Shown piece after piece: positions 47,665 to 55,220 of a stretch of 64,000 bases of DNA (position 1 is the first letter of the stretch; each line of letters starts with the position of its first letter). The position numbers and the translations under genes were made by a program. The notes beneath the pieces were generated by a model, which saw only the letters and a list, made by a program, of their open reading frames with translations, made no database searches and had not been told where the DNA came from. Origin of the DNA: Segatella copri. Its GTDB lineage: Bacteria; Bacteroidota; Bacteroidia; Bacteroidales; Bacteroidaceae. The stretch spans positions 49,549-113,548 of the forward strand of contig NZ_VZCB01000098.1 in NCBI RefSeq assembly GCF_009494395.1, written 5' to 3'.

Positions 47665-48039
47665 ATGAACGCAATTCACACAGACAATGCGCCTGCAGCT
47701 ATCGGTCCATATAGCCAGGCTATCGAAGTAAACGGTTTTGTATTTGCATCAGGTCAGATTCCTATCGACCCTGCAACAGGCAATTTCGTAGAGGGCGGCA
47801 TCAAGGAGCAGACCCGTCAGAGTCTTACCAATGCCCAGAACATCCTGAAGGCAGCCGGTACCGACCTTTCTCACGTAGTGAAGACTACTGTATATCTGAA
47901 CAGCATGGACGATTTCGCAGCCATGAACGAGGTTTATGCCGAGTTCTTCAGCCAGCCATACCCAGCTCGTTCAGCCGTAGCCGTAGAGAAGTTGCCTAAG
48001 GGTGCATTGGTAGAGGTAGAAGTATTGGCTGCCAAGTAA
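47665..48039 (+). CDS. ridA: RidA family 2-iminobutanoate/2-iminopropanoate deaminase
   Basis: 124 residues, full length for the family. It hydrolyses the enamine/imine released by threonine deaminase and so protects PLP enzymes from damage. Signature stretches are APAAIGPYSQAIEVNGFVFASGQIPIDP, VKTTVYLNSMDDFAAMNEVYAEFF, and YPARSAVAVEKLPKGALVEVEVLA with the conserved Arg that binds the carboxylate. The pairing with the upstream threonine deaminase is direct functional coupling and is probably one transcript. Confidence 0.95.
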   Translation: MNAIHTDNAPAAIGPYSQAIEVNGFVFASGQIPIDPATGNFVEGGIKEQTRQSLTNAQNILKAAGTDLSHVVKTTVYLNSMDDFAAMNEVYAEFFSQPYPARSAVAVEKLPKGALVEVEVLAAK

Positions 48040-48083
48040 ATCTCCGCTTCGACAGTATAAACATTTCGAAGGAAGAAGATTTG

Positions 48084-48872
48084 ATGGGAGCAGGAATCAC
48101 ATTCAAGAATCTAACGATAGGCTATCGCTCGAAGCATCAGCTCAGAGCGGTAGCCTCATCTATTCATGCCTCACTCCAGGAAGACAAACTGACCTGTCTC
48201 ATCGGAGCCAACGGAGTGGGCAAATCTACCTTGCTCCGCACCTTATCCGGATTTCAGCCACCCCTTGATGGAGAAATCCTGATTCAAGACAAACCCCTAT
48301 CCGATTATTCAGTCCGCGAACTCGCCCAGGAAATAGGTGTAGTTCTCACTAACCGTATGGATACTCCCCAACTTTCTGTTCAGGAAATCATCGGCATCGG
48401 CCGTTCTCCCTATACCGGCTTCTGGGGAACCTTATCCTTGGCAGATCAAAAGATAGTAGATGAAGCCATCCGGCAGACAGGCATCCAGCACTTAGCCTCC
48501 CGTTCTATCACAGAGTTAAGCGATGGCGAGCGCCAGAAGGTGATGATTGCCAAAGCGCTGGCTCAGCAAACCAGCCTCATCATCCTGGATGAGCCTACCG
48601 CCTTCCTCGACTTTCCGAGCAAGGTGGAAACCCTCCAGATGCTCCGTCGCCTTGCCCACGAGCAGCATAAGTCTATCTTATTGTCAACCCATGATGTGGA
48701 ACTGGCCCTACAGATTGCCGATCAGCTCTGGCTGATGGAAGAAAGCCATCTCTCCATCGGTACCCCCAAAGAGCTTGCAGCAGACGGCTCGTTATCCAGA
48801 TTCATCGACCGGGATGGCATCAGATTTGATGTAGAGAAGATGAGGGTAGAATTATCTTCTACATTTTCATAG
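48084..48872 (+). CDS. FecE/BtuD-type ABC transporter ATP-binding protein, orphan
   Basis: 262 residues from the ATG at 48084. Walker A is GANGVGKST, the signature LSDGERQK, Walker B LIILDEPTA, and the H-loop is in LLSTHDVELAL. The sequence pattern (GFQPPLDGEILIQDKPLSDYSVRELAQEIGVVLT) is that of importers for iron-siderophore, haem or cobalamin. No permease or binding-protein gene is next to it: upstream is ridA and downstream a candidate small RNA. It may work with a permease encoded elsewhere. The 44-nt gap to ridA allows co-transcription. Confidence 0.88.
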   Translation: MGAGITFKNLTIGYRSKHQLRAVASSIHASLQEDKLTCLIGANGVGKSTLLRTLSGFQPPLDGEILIQDKPLSDYSVRELAQEIGVVLTNRMDTPQLSVQEIIGIGRSPYTGFWGTLSLADQKIVDEAIRQTGIQHLASRSITELSDGERQKVMIAKALAQQTSLIILDEPTAFLDFPSKVETLQMLRRLAHEQHKSILLSTHDVELALQIADQLWLMEESHLSIGTPKELAADGSLSRFIDRDGIRFDVEKMRVELSSTFS

Positions 48873-48956
48873 TGCAATTTCCTACCGCTTATTCTCTGTA
48901 TCAAACCGCATAATCCCATCTCCCCGCATCATAGCCCCTATTAAGTAAAAACGCAT

Positions 48957-48987
48957 TTTGATATTTCGGAGTTTTTGACTATATTTG
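48957..48987 (+). promoter_or_regulatory. Promoter with no protein gene after it
   Basis: TTTG (48957-48960), exactly 19 nt, TATATTTG (48980-48987). It is followed by a structured region and a terminator rather than an open reading frame. Confidence 0.65.
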
Positions 48988-48993
48988 CATCAG

Positions 48994-49108
48994 AAATCCA
49001 ACAGATTTCCATGACAGGAAAGTCTGAAACTAGAAATCTATCATACTAAATAAGAAAATCAGCCATCCAGCAGCAGTCCGTTGCCAATTGGCTGATTTTT
49101 CATTTTTT
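48994..49108 (+). ncRNA. Candidate small RNA, about 115 nt
   Basis: Bounded by a consensus promoter and an intrinsic terminator, with no credible coding frame. The expected 5' part folds into a hairpin (CAGA 49002-49005 with TCTG 49023-49026, TTCC 49007-49010 with GGAA 49017-49020, loop ATGACA). An unpaired A-rich stretch (about 49027-49054) follows, then the terminator stem. This is the plan of many trans-acting bacterial small RNAs. The family is not recognised. It could alternatively be a stray transcript or an antisense leader for the convergent VapE-like gene, whose stop is at 49150. Confidence 0.5.
49055..49108 (+). terminator. Terminator of the candidate small RNA
   Basis: AAAATCAGCCA (49055-49065) pairs with TGGCTGATTTT (49089-49099); a T-rich tail (TCATTTTTT) follows. 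The loop is 23 nt. The complement could also end the minus-strand VapE-like transcript. Confidence 0.75.
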
Positions 49109-49149
49109 ATCCGTTCGCTATCGAAATTCATCTATCGGGATGCCATCCC

Positions 49150-50985
49150 TCACGATTTTCGCACCACCAGATACCGCATGCCGTCGTTGAAACGCTTGCG
49201 GTGGATGGATGGCATCTGAGAAAGTTTGCGGCCAAAAGTGATGAGATTGCTCAACTTCAACGATGAACCGATGTGACTCTTCAGCTCTTGGAAAATCTCG
49301 GCTGCCGTAAGATATTCGCCCTGTTTGGCATCATCGGTCAGGTCGAAATAGAGATCAAAATACTGGTCTACCGGCGAAACCACCTCAAACTTCCTGTTGT
49401 TCGCCATGATCAGCCGAGTCTGCTCCGCATCAAAATAAGTCTTCTCGCCTGCCCGTAAAGCAGAGAGAGCCTGCGCATAGAGCTGTTCATAATTCGGACG
49501 CTGACTCACATTGATAGGTCCCGTAAGCTCTACACCTAGAAACCGGCGATTACCGGAAGGATCGGAAAGAATATCCTCCATATTGCTCGTAGCAATAAAA
49601 GACGCCATTCTCGGAAACTCCTGTACATGACTGCCATACGGTGGCTTCATCTTGACACTCGGCAACTGGATGATGTTTTTCAGGAATCCCTGCTGCACCT
49701 GAGGAGAAATCTGGTTGAACTCATCCAGGTTGATGACCAGCGACTGGCACATTGCCTGAAGCACCTGTCTTTTTTCTGACAACACAAGGTTATCGTTATA
49801 CCCCCACTGCAACTCCGGCGGAACCAGAGATCTGCAGAAAGTACTCTTGTTGTAACCCTGCTTGGAGATGAGAAGCGGCGCCACAGAGTTGCCATATTTG
49901 CGATGACTGTAGGCACGCCACTGGTCAACCATCGCCAGAAACCAGGTATAGAACCAATCCTCCCAATAAGGATTATCAGTAGGCACCGTGCGCGCCAAGG
50001 CACGGATATGATCCTTTCCATCCCATTTCCCCTCACACTTATACAGAAAGTTTTCTACAGGATTATAGGTAGAAAGAAGGTCCGACTCCAGATAATTGCG
50101 CACATCCTTGATACTCACACGGATGTTGGCGAGCTGTACCTCCAGCGTCATGCGCTTCTGCACACGGGCATCCACAGGCTGATAGCCCCAATAATCTTTT
50201 TCCTTCGGCCGGTATTCTGTGCATTTCATTACCGAATTATAACGGAAATCATATTTCTTACACAGAAATCCGATCATACTCATGATATTGTCACTCAACT
50301 CTTTACTGTCGTTATCCACATCTGCGGAAGAGTTATCAGCATCCCTCTCATCAACGCTCTCCACAGGTTTTTCTGCGTCATAAAAAACTTCATTCAACGT
50401 CAGGGGCAACGCATCTTCACGATAATAAGGAAAAGAATCTCTTGTCATCAGGAAATCAGAGAAGATAGAAGGCTCGGGCATCTGCATCTTTGCCTTCACA
50501 AGTGCCTGATAAAGCGGAGCAAAGGTCAGGAAAGCCTGCTTGTAAATCCTGTCGGCAGCAACCTCCTCATCAGGTAACGTCCCCTTTGCCAGAGCATATT
50601 TCGCCAGGACATGCAGACTGATGCCATCGGCTCCCACAAAGGCTGCAAGAGTAGAAGGCATACTGGCTACTTTCTGCTTGATGGCATCTGCGCCTCCATC
50701 CTCATCTATATGAACAAATGTAAGCAGCAGAACGCCGTTGTTTTTCTTTATCTTCAGGAGACCGTTCTCCGATTTCTGAAATTCTGCCGCAGGATGAACA
50801 TGCATCCAGGTTGGCATATCCTTATATCCATCATAACCATTCGTGAGATAAGGTACATATTCACGGAAGTTCTCCACAGTATTCCTGGCATCATCGTTTA
50901 CGATGCGCTCAAGGAAACGTTCCAGACTCTTGGTACTTACCAGGAGCTGGTTCTTTTTATTTCTATGTGTTATGGTAAATTTCAT
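49150..50985 (-). CDS. VapE-type primase/helicase-like protein with BT4734-like N-terminus
   Basis: 611 residues. The N-terminal region (about 1-230; LLTFVHIDEDGGADAIKQKVASMPSTLAAFVGADGISLHVLAKY) resembles the BT4734-like primase-related domain. The C-terminal half is the virulence-associated E ATPase: NPVENFLYKCEGKWDGKDHIRALA, a P-loop variant in ISKQGYNKSTFC, QSLVINLDEFNQIS as Walker B, MASFIATSNMEDILSDPSGNRRFLGVEL as the sensor/Arg-finger region. Such proteins are replication-type ATPases from mobile elements or phage-like islands, and are widespread as stand-alone chromosomal genes in Prevotella and Bacteroides. No integrase, att site or other phage gene is near. A phased 22-bp repeat array lies just upstream of the start. 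Confidence 0.85.
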   Translation of the reverse strand: MKFTITHRNKKNQLLVSTKSLERFLERIVNDDARNTVENFREYVPYLTNGYDGYKDMPTWMHVHPAAEFQKSENGLLKIKKNNGVLLLTFVHIDEDGGADAIKQKVASMPSTLAAFVGADGISLHVLAKYALAKGTLPDEEVAADRIYKQAFLTFAPLYQALVKAKMQMPEPSIFSDFLMTRDSFPYYREDALPLTLNEVFYDAEKPVESVDERDADNSSADVDNDSKELSDNIMSMIGFLCKKYDFRYNSVMKCTEYRPKEKDYWGYQPVDARVQKRMTLEVQLANIRVSIKDVRNYLESDLLSTYNPVENFLYKCEGKWDGKDHIRALARTVPTDNPYWEDWFYTWFLAMVDQWRAYSHRKYGNSVAPLLISKQGYNKSTFCRSLVPPELQWGYNDNLVLSEKRQVLQAMCQSLVINLDEFNQISPQVQQGFLKNIIQLPSVKMKPPYGSHVQEFPRMASFIATSNMEDILSDPSGNRRFLGVELTGPINVSQRPNYEQLYAQALSALRAGEKTYFDAEQTRLIMANNRKFEVVSPVDQYFDLYFDLTDDAKQGEYLTAAEIFQELKSHIGSSLKLSNLITFGRKLSQMPSIHRKRFNDGMRYLVVRKS

Positions 50986-51015
50986 TGTCTGTCATTTAAA
51001 AAAGTTTATCGATAT

Positions 51016-51103
51016 GAAACACTTTATTTCATGCTATGAAACAGTTTGTTTCAAGCTGAGAAACTCTCCGTTTCACACTGTGAACCGAATCGATACGTCA
51101 CAT
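51016..51103. promoter_or_regulatory. 22-bp phased palindromic repeat array upstream of the VapE-like gene
   Basis: Four units start exactly 22 bp apart (51016, 51038, 51060, 51082). Units 2 and 3 contain perfect GAAAC-N5-GTTTC dyads, unit 1 GAAAC-N5-ATTTC, and unit 4 is degenerate. The array starts about 30 bp upstream of the VapE-like start codon. The period equals two helical turns, so proteins bound to each dyad would line up on one face of the DNA. Confidence 0.8.
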
Positions 51104-51137
51104 TCCCGCTTTCGATACATCGGCAGGGGATTCTGCT

Positions 51138-51590
51138 TTATTCGTAAATGAATCCGATTTCTTCTGCATAATGATCATAGGCAGGTTCCCCATAACCATA
51201 TTCAGCAAAGACCTTCTTCACCTGCTCCTGCATTTCCGGCGTAAGATGTTTCTCCCCCCGATGTACACGATAATAGGAAGTGCGGTTGCCCAGAACATCC
51301 ATGACCCGGTACTTGATGGTCTGCATTTCGACATGTTTTACCTGGTCGTAGAGATGGGAAAATCCCCATGCTGCCTTGAACTGGTACACACGCATGAAAT
51401 GGGAGCAAGATGCATGAAGGTTAGCATCGGGATAAACCGCATTTCCAGCAGTAACATCATCGGGTTTGAACTTTGCCGAGATGAATCGGATGCATTCTGC
51501 TGCCCGAGGACAATCGGCATTGAAGCAGTACATCCAATGATAATCTACCAGACTTTTGATAAACTCAGGATCATTAAGATTTAATTTCAT
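51138..51590 (-). CDS. DUF6078-like protein
   Basis: 150 residues, no signal peptide or membrane helix. Five Cys cluster in the N-terminal part (WMYCFNADCPRAAECIRFIS, then HASCSHFM), an arrangement that could bind zinc or a metal cluster. The C-terminal half has VMDVLGNRTSYYRVHRGEKHLTPEMQEQVKKVFAEYGYG, which looks like a small helical DNA- or protein-binding region. It resembles the DUF6078 family of Bacteroidota, whose function is unknown. It is upstream of the VapE-like gene on the same strand, but the repeat array in the 150-bp gap suggests separate transcription. A -7 element, TATCTTTG (51726-51733, minus strand), gives a leader of about 130 nt. Confidence 0.7.
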   Translation of the reverse strand: MKLNLNDPEFIKSLVDYHWMYCFNADCPRAAECIRFISAKFKPDDVTAGNAVYPDANLHASCSHFMRVYQFKAAWGFSHLYDQVKHVEMQTIKYRVMDVLGNRTSYYRVHRGEKHLTPEMQEQVKKVFAEYGYGEPAYDHYAEEIGFIYE

Positions 51591-51997
51591 GAAAGAATAA
51601 AATTTAAATTAAACATTAGGTTTCGCAGTGGTTATTGCCATTGTGGAATCTGTGTTGTCAACTCTCCGCAAAGAAACACGGGGCATCTATGACAAGAGCG
51701 TCGGTCCCATGTAACTTGGTTGCTGCAAAGATACAAAATTTTAAAGCCAAATGCAAGCTTTGTCCCAAAAACTTTCATCCTTGTCCCGAATCACGTGCAT
51801 AAAAAAGCGTTTTCAGCAAGAAGATAAACTGAAAAACATGATGGATAAAGGCAATAAGTGATGGATAGCGTGAGGGATTTTGCAAACATTTCGTTCATCT
51901 ATCACGCTACACAAAGAAGATAACATTCTTATTATCAAATGATTATAGATTCAAAAAGAGAAAACGTGAGGGATATGAGGGATAAAAAGAGAAAAAA
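51591..51997. other. Gene-free interval of about 400 bp
   Basis: Contains the likely DUF6078 promoter (TATCTTTG at 51726-51733, minus strand) and its untranslated leader. The rest is AT-rich with a GAGGGAT motif repeated at 51871-51876, 51968-51973 and 51977-51982. No open frame, RNA family or mobile element was recognised. Confidence 0.45.
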
Positions 51998-52408
51998 CTA
52001 TTTCCCTTTTTGCTGTTCTCTTATTATTCTGAACGTCAAATCGGCTAGCTTTTTGAGTTGTGCATGAATCCTTCCTCGCCCGAAAGCCCAGAAAATAAGA
52101 GCGGCAGAGGCTGGTGCGGCATGTGTTCCAACATATTGGCGCATTTTAGGAACAGTACAGTTTTCGATGCCAAAATCTTGCATGGCACAGAACACTTGGG
52201 TGGCAGGTACTTCAAAATCGGCCTTGGTGCGTTGATCTCTAAGTACCAACGTAGTCTTGTTAACCTTTACCACCTTATATTCCTTATTGGCGTTACTGCG
52301 ATATACCTTAATAGTCTTTATCGTTTGAATAAAACTATCGAATGTCAATGTATTAATATCTTCTATCATTATTTTTTGAATTAGATTTTGTGGTGGTGAG
52401 GACATCAT
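51998..52408 (-). CDS. Hypothetical protein, 136 aa
   Basis: Not recognised. Translation from the ATG at 52408 gives 136 residues; an internal ATG at 52369 (MIEDINTLTFDSFIQ) is a more natural start and gives 123. A small beta-rich N-terminal part (IKTIKVYRSNANKEYKVVKVNKTTLVLRDQRTKADFEVPATQVFCAM) is followed by a helical, basic C-terminus (GRGRIHAQLKKLADLTFRIIREQQKGK). A moderately hydrophobic stretch HAAPASAALIFWAFG is too short for a clear membrane helix. It stands alone between the VapE/DUF6078 pair and the EamA gene, on the same strand. Confidence 0.5.
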   Translation of the reverse strand: MMSSPPQNLIQKIMIEDINTLTFDSFIQTIKTIKVYRSNANKEYKVVKVNKTTLVLRDQRTKADFEVPATQVFCAMQDFGIENCTVPKMRQYVGTHAAPASAALIFWAFGRGRIHAQLKKLADLTFRIIREQQKGK

Positions 52409-52447
52409 TCCACCTCTTATTATATTTCTCCTCGTTTATACTGAACT

Positions 52448-53350
52448 TTATGATTCTCCCCTCGTTTTCTTTTCGGCAATATACATACCTGCCAGGATGC
52501 AGGCAGCACCTACCAGGAAGTAAGGGGTGATTTGCTCATCGAGTACCCATGAAGCGAAAATCATGGTGGTGATAGGGTTGAAGTAAACCCAGTTGGTTGC
52601 CTTTACCGCTCCAAGCTTGGAGATACACCAGTTCCACGTCAGGAAGCAGACCATGGAAGCCAGACAGCCCAGGAAAAGCAGATTGCCGATAACCTGCGGA
52701 CGGGTGAAGACTTCCAGAGGAGGAAAGCCCGGGATGATGAGATAATAAGGCAAGATGGTGAGTACACCATAAAAGAAAACCTTTCTCGTAATGAAAGCCG
52801 CACTATAATCGCCCGTTACCGACTTCATCAGCAGCGAATAAATCGCCCAGCACATACACGCCGTAAACGCCAGAGCATCACCTACCGGAGAGAGATGGAG
52901 CACAAACCTGCCGTTCAATACCACGATGATCATACCCACAAATGCCAGAAGAGAACCCAGCAGCTGCACGATATGGATGCGGGCAGAATCCTTATAGACC
53001 AGCCTCACCAGCAAGGTGGCAAAGAGCGGACACGAACAGACAATGAGCGAAGTATTGGTGGTAGTGGTGAAGTTCATCGCCTCGTTCTCGCTACAGAAAT
53101 AGAGCGAACCGCCCGTAATGCCCAGCAACGCCATCTTCAGCTCATCCTGCCAGGAGTCGGCAAAGAACCGGCGATGATTGAAAGCCAGCATCAGTATGTA
53201 GGCGATACTGAAGCGCAGGGTGAAAATCTGAGCAGGCGACAGCCCGTTCAGCATCAATACCTTGGTAGATACGAATGTTGTTCCCCATATTGCCACCGTC
53301 AGGAAGGCGATCAGGTGATAGAATATGTTGCTGTTTTGCGTATTCATCAT
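52448..53350 (-). CDS. EamA-family drug/metabolite exporter
   Basis: 300 residues with ten predicted transmembrane helices in two EamA repeats (about 8-140 and 155-290). Hallmarks are TVAIWGTTFVSTKVLMLNGLSPAQIFTLRF in the first and GDALAFTACMCWAIYSLLMKS and YFNPITTMIFASWVLDEQITPYFLVGAACILAGMYIAEKK in the second. Members export metabolites or amino acids; the substrate here is not evident. Starts at 53350 and 53347 are equally possible. The gene is divergent from the RluA gene with its own promoter. Confidence 0.92.
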   Translation of the reverse strand: MMNTQNSNIFYHLIAFLTVAIWGTTFVSTKVLMLNGLSPAQIFTLRFSIAYILMLAFNHRRFFADSWQDELKMALLGITGGSLYFCSENEAMNFTTTTNTSLIVCSCPLFATLLVRLVYKDSARIHIVQLLGSLLAFVGMIIVVLNGRFVLHLSPVGDALAFTACMCWAIYSLLMKSVTGDYSAAFITRKVFFYGVLTILPYYLIIPGFPPLEVFTRPQVIGNLLFLGCLASMVCFLTWNWCISKLGAVKATNWVYFNPITTMIFASWVLDEQITPYFLVGAACILAGMYIAEKKTRGES

Positions 53351-53370
53351 AAATTTTCATTTTTATTTTG

Positions 53371-53401
53371 CAAAATTAAGACTTTTCTGTGGATAAACCA
53401 A
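53371..53401 (-). promoter_or_regulatory. Promoter of the EamA gene
   Basis: Minus-strand TTG (53399-53401), 20-nt spacer and TAATTTTG (53371-53378), 20 nt before the start codon. A plus-strand TATTTTTG at 53423-53430 probably drives the divergent RluA gene. Confidence 0.6.
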
Positions 53402-53434
53402 GAGTTCTATCTATTTTTTTTGTATTTTTGCAGC

Positions 53435-55165
53435 ATGATTTTCCATCCATTCCATCATACTTCAGAAAATGTTCCTGCAAGGATGAACAATCCTTTGGAT
53501 TACGAACCGGATCCGCTCTGCATCCAGGCGTGCAGGGAAGTGCAGGAGATGCTTGCCAGACGAGAAGACTGGCAGGAAGAGATTGCGCGCGGCAAAATGT
53601 TTGGCGTGCTCATCGTAGAAAATGTAAAAACAGATACCGATGTCCCGAAATGGGGATACCTGGCAGCCTACAGCGGACAGATTGGCGGAAGAAGCGACTG
53701 GGAGGACTTCGTGCCTGCCGTATTCGACTATCTGCAGCCCGACGGCTACTTCAAGACCCACGAGGCAGAGATTTCCCGTATCAACCAGAGCATCAGCCAC
53801 CTGGAGAAGGATGAAAGGATGAAGGAAGCCAGAACCCTGATCCGGCAACTGCAGGAGGAGCGGAAGCGTACCATCGCCGCCTATCAGGAGAAGATGAAGG
53901 AAGCGAAGGCAAAGCGTGACAGCCGCAGAGAGGCAGGAAACCTATCAGAAGCGGAAGAGGCGCAGATGATCAGGGAAAGCCAGTTTATGAAGGCTGAACT
54001 GCGCCGACTGAAGAAATCGCTCTCGGAAAAGACTGCCCTGGAAACGGAATTTGAGGATTATCAGGAGAATATACTGAGGCTGAAGCAGCTGCGCAAGCAA
54101 CTCTCTGATGCCCTGCAGCAATGGCTTTTCTCGCAGTTCAGAATGCTGAACCAGGAGGGAGAAAGCAAAGACCTGCTGGAGATTTTCAGAGATGAAGCCC
54201 TGAAGGAGTATCCGCAGGCGGCGATAGCTACGAGCAGGATTGCAGCCCTGAAGATGGTGCCGCCAGCCGGGAGCGGCGAGTGCTGCGAACCGAAACTGCT
54301 GCAATATGCCTACCAGCATGGTTACAAACCGCTGCAGATGGCTATGTTCTGGTGGGGAGAAAGCCCGAAGGAGGAAATCCGTCACCACCTGCAGTTCTAT
54401 CCAGCCTGCAACGGCAAGTGTAAGCCGATACTGCATTGGATGCTGCCGCCATCGGTATTCGAAAGCCCTGCATCGGCAGAAAACGGCATCGGCGGACAGA
54501 AGGGACCATTCCCTAAACAGATAGAGATGCTCTATGAGCAGGTGGAAACGCTCTACGAAGACTGCGAGCTGACCGTGATCCACAAACCTGCAGGATTGCT
54601 GTCTGTACCGGGAAAAGACGCAGCCCAGCCTTCCGTCTACGCCCTGATGCGCAGCAAATATCCGGAGGCTACCGGTCCGCTAATCGTTCATCGCCTGGAC
54701 ATGCCAACCAGCGGCGTGATGATGATAGCCAAGACAGAGTTTGCCTATCATCGGCTGCAGAAAGCGTTCCTGAATCATCAGATACAGAAGAAGTACGTTG
54801 CCATCATTTCGGGAAAGGACATTCCTGAAAAGGGAATCATCTCGCTTCCTCTAATGCCCGATTATCTGGACCGTCCCCGTCAGATTGTAGACCATGAGCA
54901 GGGCAAGGAGGCGATTACGGAGTATGAAGTACTGGAGCCTGTCGACGATTCCCATCTCCGAATAGCTCTCTATCCGAAAACCGGCAGAACCCACCAGCTC
55001 AGAGTGCATTGTGCCCATCAGGAAGGACTGAATGCGCCCATCCTCGGCGATCCGCTCTACGGCAACGAGAAGGCTGCCCGACTGCATCTACATGCCGAGG
55101 AGATTACCTTCGAACATCCCCTGACGGGTAAGAAAATAACGATAAAGAGAAAGGCTGATTTCTAA
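53435..55165 (+). CDS. RluA-family pseudouridine synthase with long N-terminal extension
   Basis: 576 residues from the ATG at 53435; the open frame runs further upstream but that part is antisense to the EamA gene and is not coding. The C-terminal 210 residues are the RluA catalytic domain: VIHKPAGLLSVPG, IVHRLDMPTSGVMMIAKT with catalytic Asp422, LYPKTGRTHQLRVHCAH and ILGDPLYG. It would isomerise uridine in rRNA or tRNA. The N-terminal 360 residues are unlike E. coli RluA: a mixed domain (KMFGVLIVENVKTDTDVPKWGYLAAYSGQIGG) and a long charged coiled coil (about 110-230, RQLQEERKRTIAAYQEKMKEAKAKRDS), followed by a Cys-containing region (GECCEPKLLQYAYQHGYKPLQMAMFWWGESP). Such long forms occur in Bacteroidota. 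A terminator overlaps the stop codon. Confidence 0.92.
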   Translation: MIFHPFHHTSENVPARMNNPLDYEPDPLCIQACREVQEMLARREDWQEEIARGKMFGVLIVENVKTDTDVPKWGYLAAYSGQIGGRSDWEDFVPAVFDYLQPDGYFKTHEAEISRINQSISHLEKDERMKEARTLIRQLQEERKRTIAAYQEKMKEAKAKRDSRREAGNLSEAEEAQMIRESQFMKAELRRLKKSLSEKTALETEFEDYQENILRLKQLRKQLSDALQQWLFSQFRMLNQEGESKDLLEIFRDEALKEYPQAAIATSRIAALKMVPPAGSGECCEPKLLQYAYQHGYKPLQMAMFWWGESPKEEIRHHLQFYPACNGKCKPILHWMLPPSVFESPASAENGIGGQKGPFPKQIEMLYEQVETLYEDCELTVIHKPAGLLSVPGKDAAQPSVYALMRSKYPEATGPLIVHRLDMPTSGVMMIAKTEFAYHRLQKAFLNHQIQKKYVAIISGKDIPEKGIISLPLMPDYLDRPRQIVDHEQGKEAITEYEVLEPVDDSHLRIALYPKTGRTHQLRVHCAHQEGLNAPILGDPLYGNEKAARLHLHAEEITFEHPLTGKKITIKRKADF

Positions 55166-55184
55166 ACGGAATCAGCCTTTTTTC
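55151..55184 (+). terminator. Terminator of the RluA gene
   Basis: AAGGCTGATT (55151-55160) pairs with AATCAGCCTT (55170-55179), followed by TTTTT. The left arm lies in the last codons and the stop codon is in the loop. Confidence 0.85.
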
Positions 55185-55220
55185 TGTCTATTTTTATTCA
55201 AATTTTTCAAGTTAAGCCCT

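Noticed and set aside
51016..51103. CRISPR array
   Set aside because: Units are contiguous 22-bp repeats with internal dyads and no spacers; no cas genes are present.
49150..51590. Prophage or integrative element
   Set aside because: Only a VapE-like and a DUF6078-like gene are present; no integrase, capsid, portal, mobilisation gene or att repeats flank them.
52895..53434. Upstream extension of the RluA frame
   Set aside because: It overlaps the EamA gene in antisense and crosses both promoters; the protein there is rich in Gln/His and Arg without structure. The ATG at 53435 follows a -7 element.
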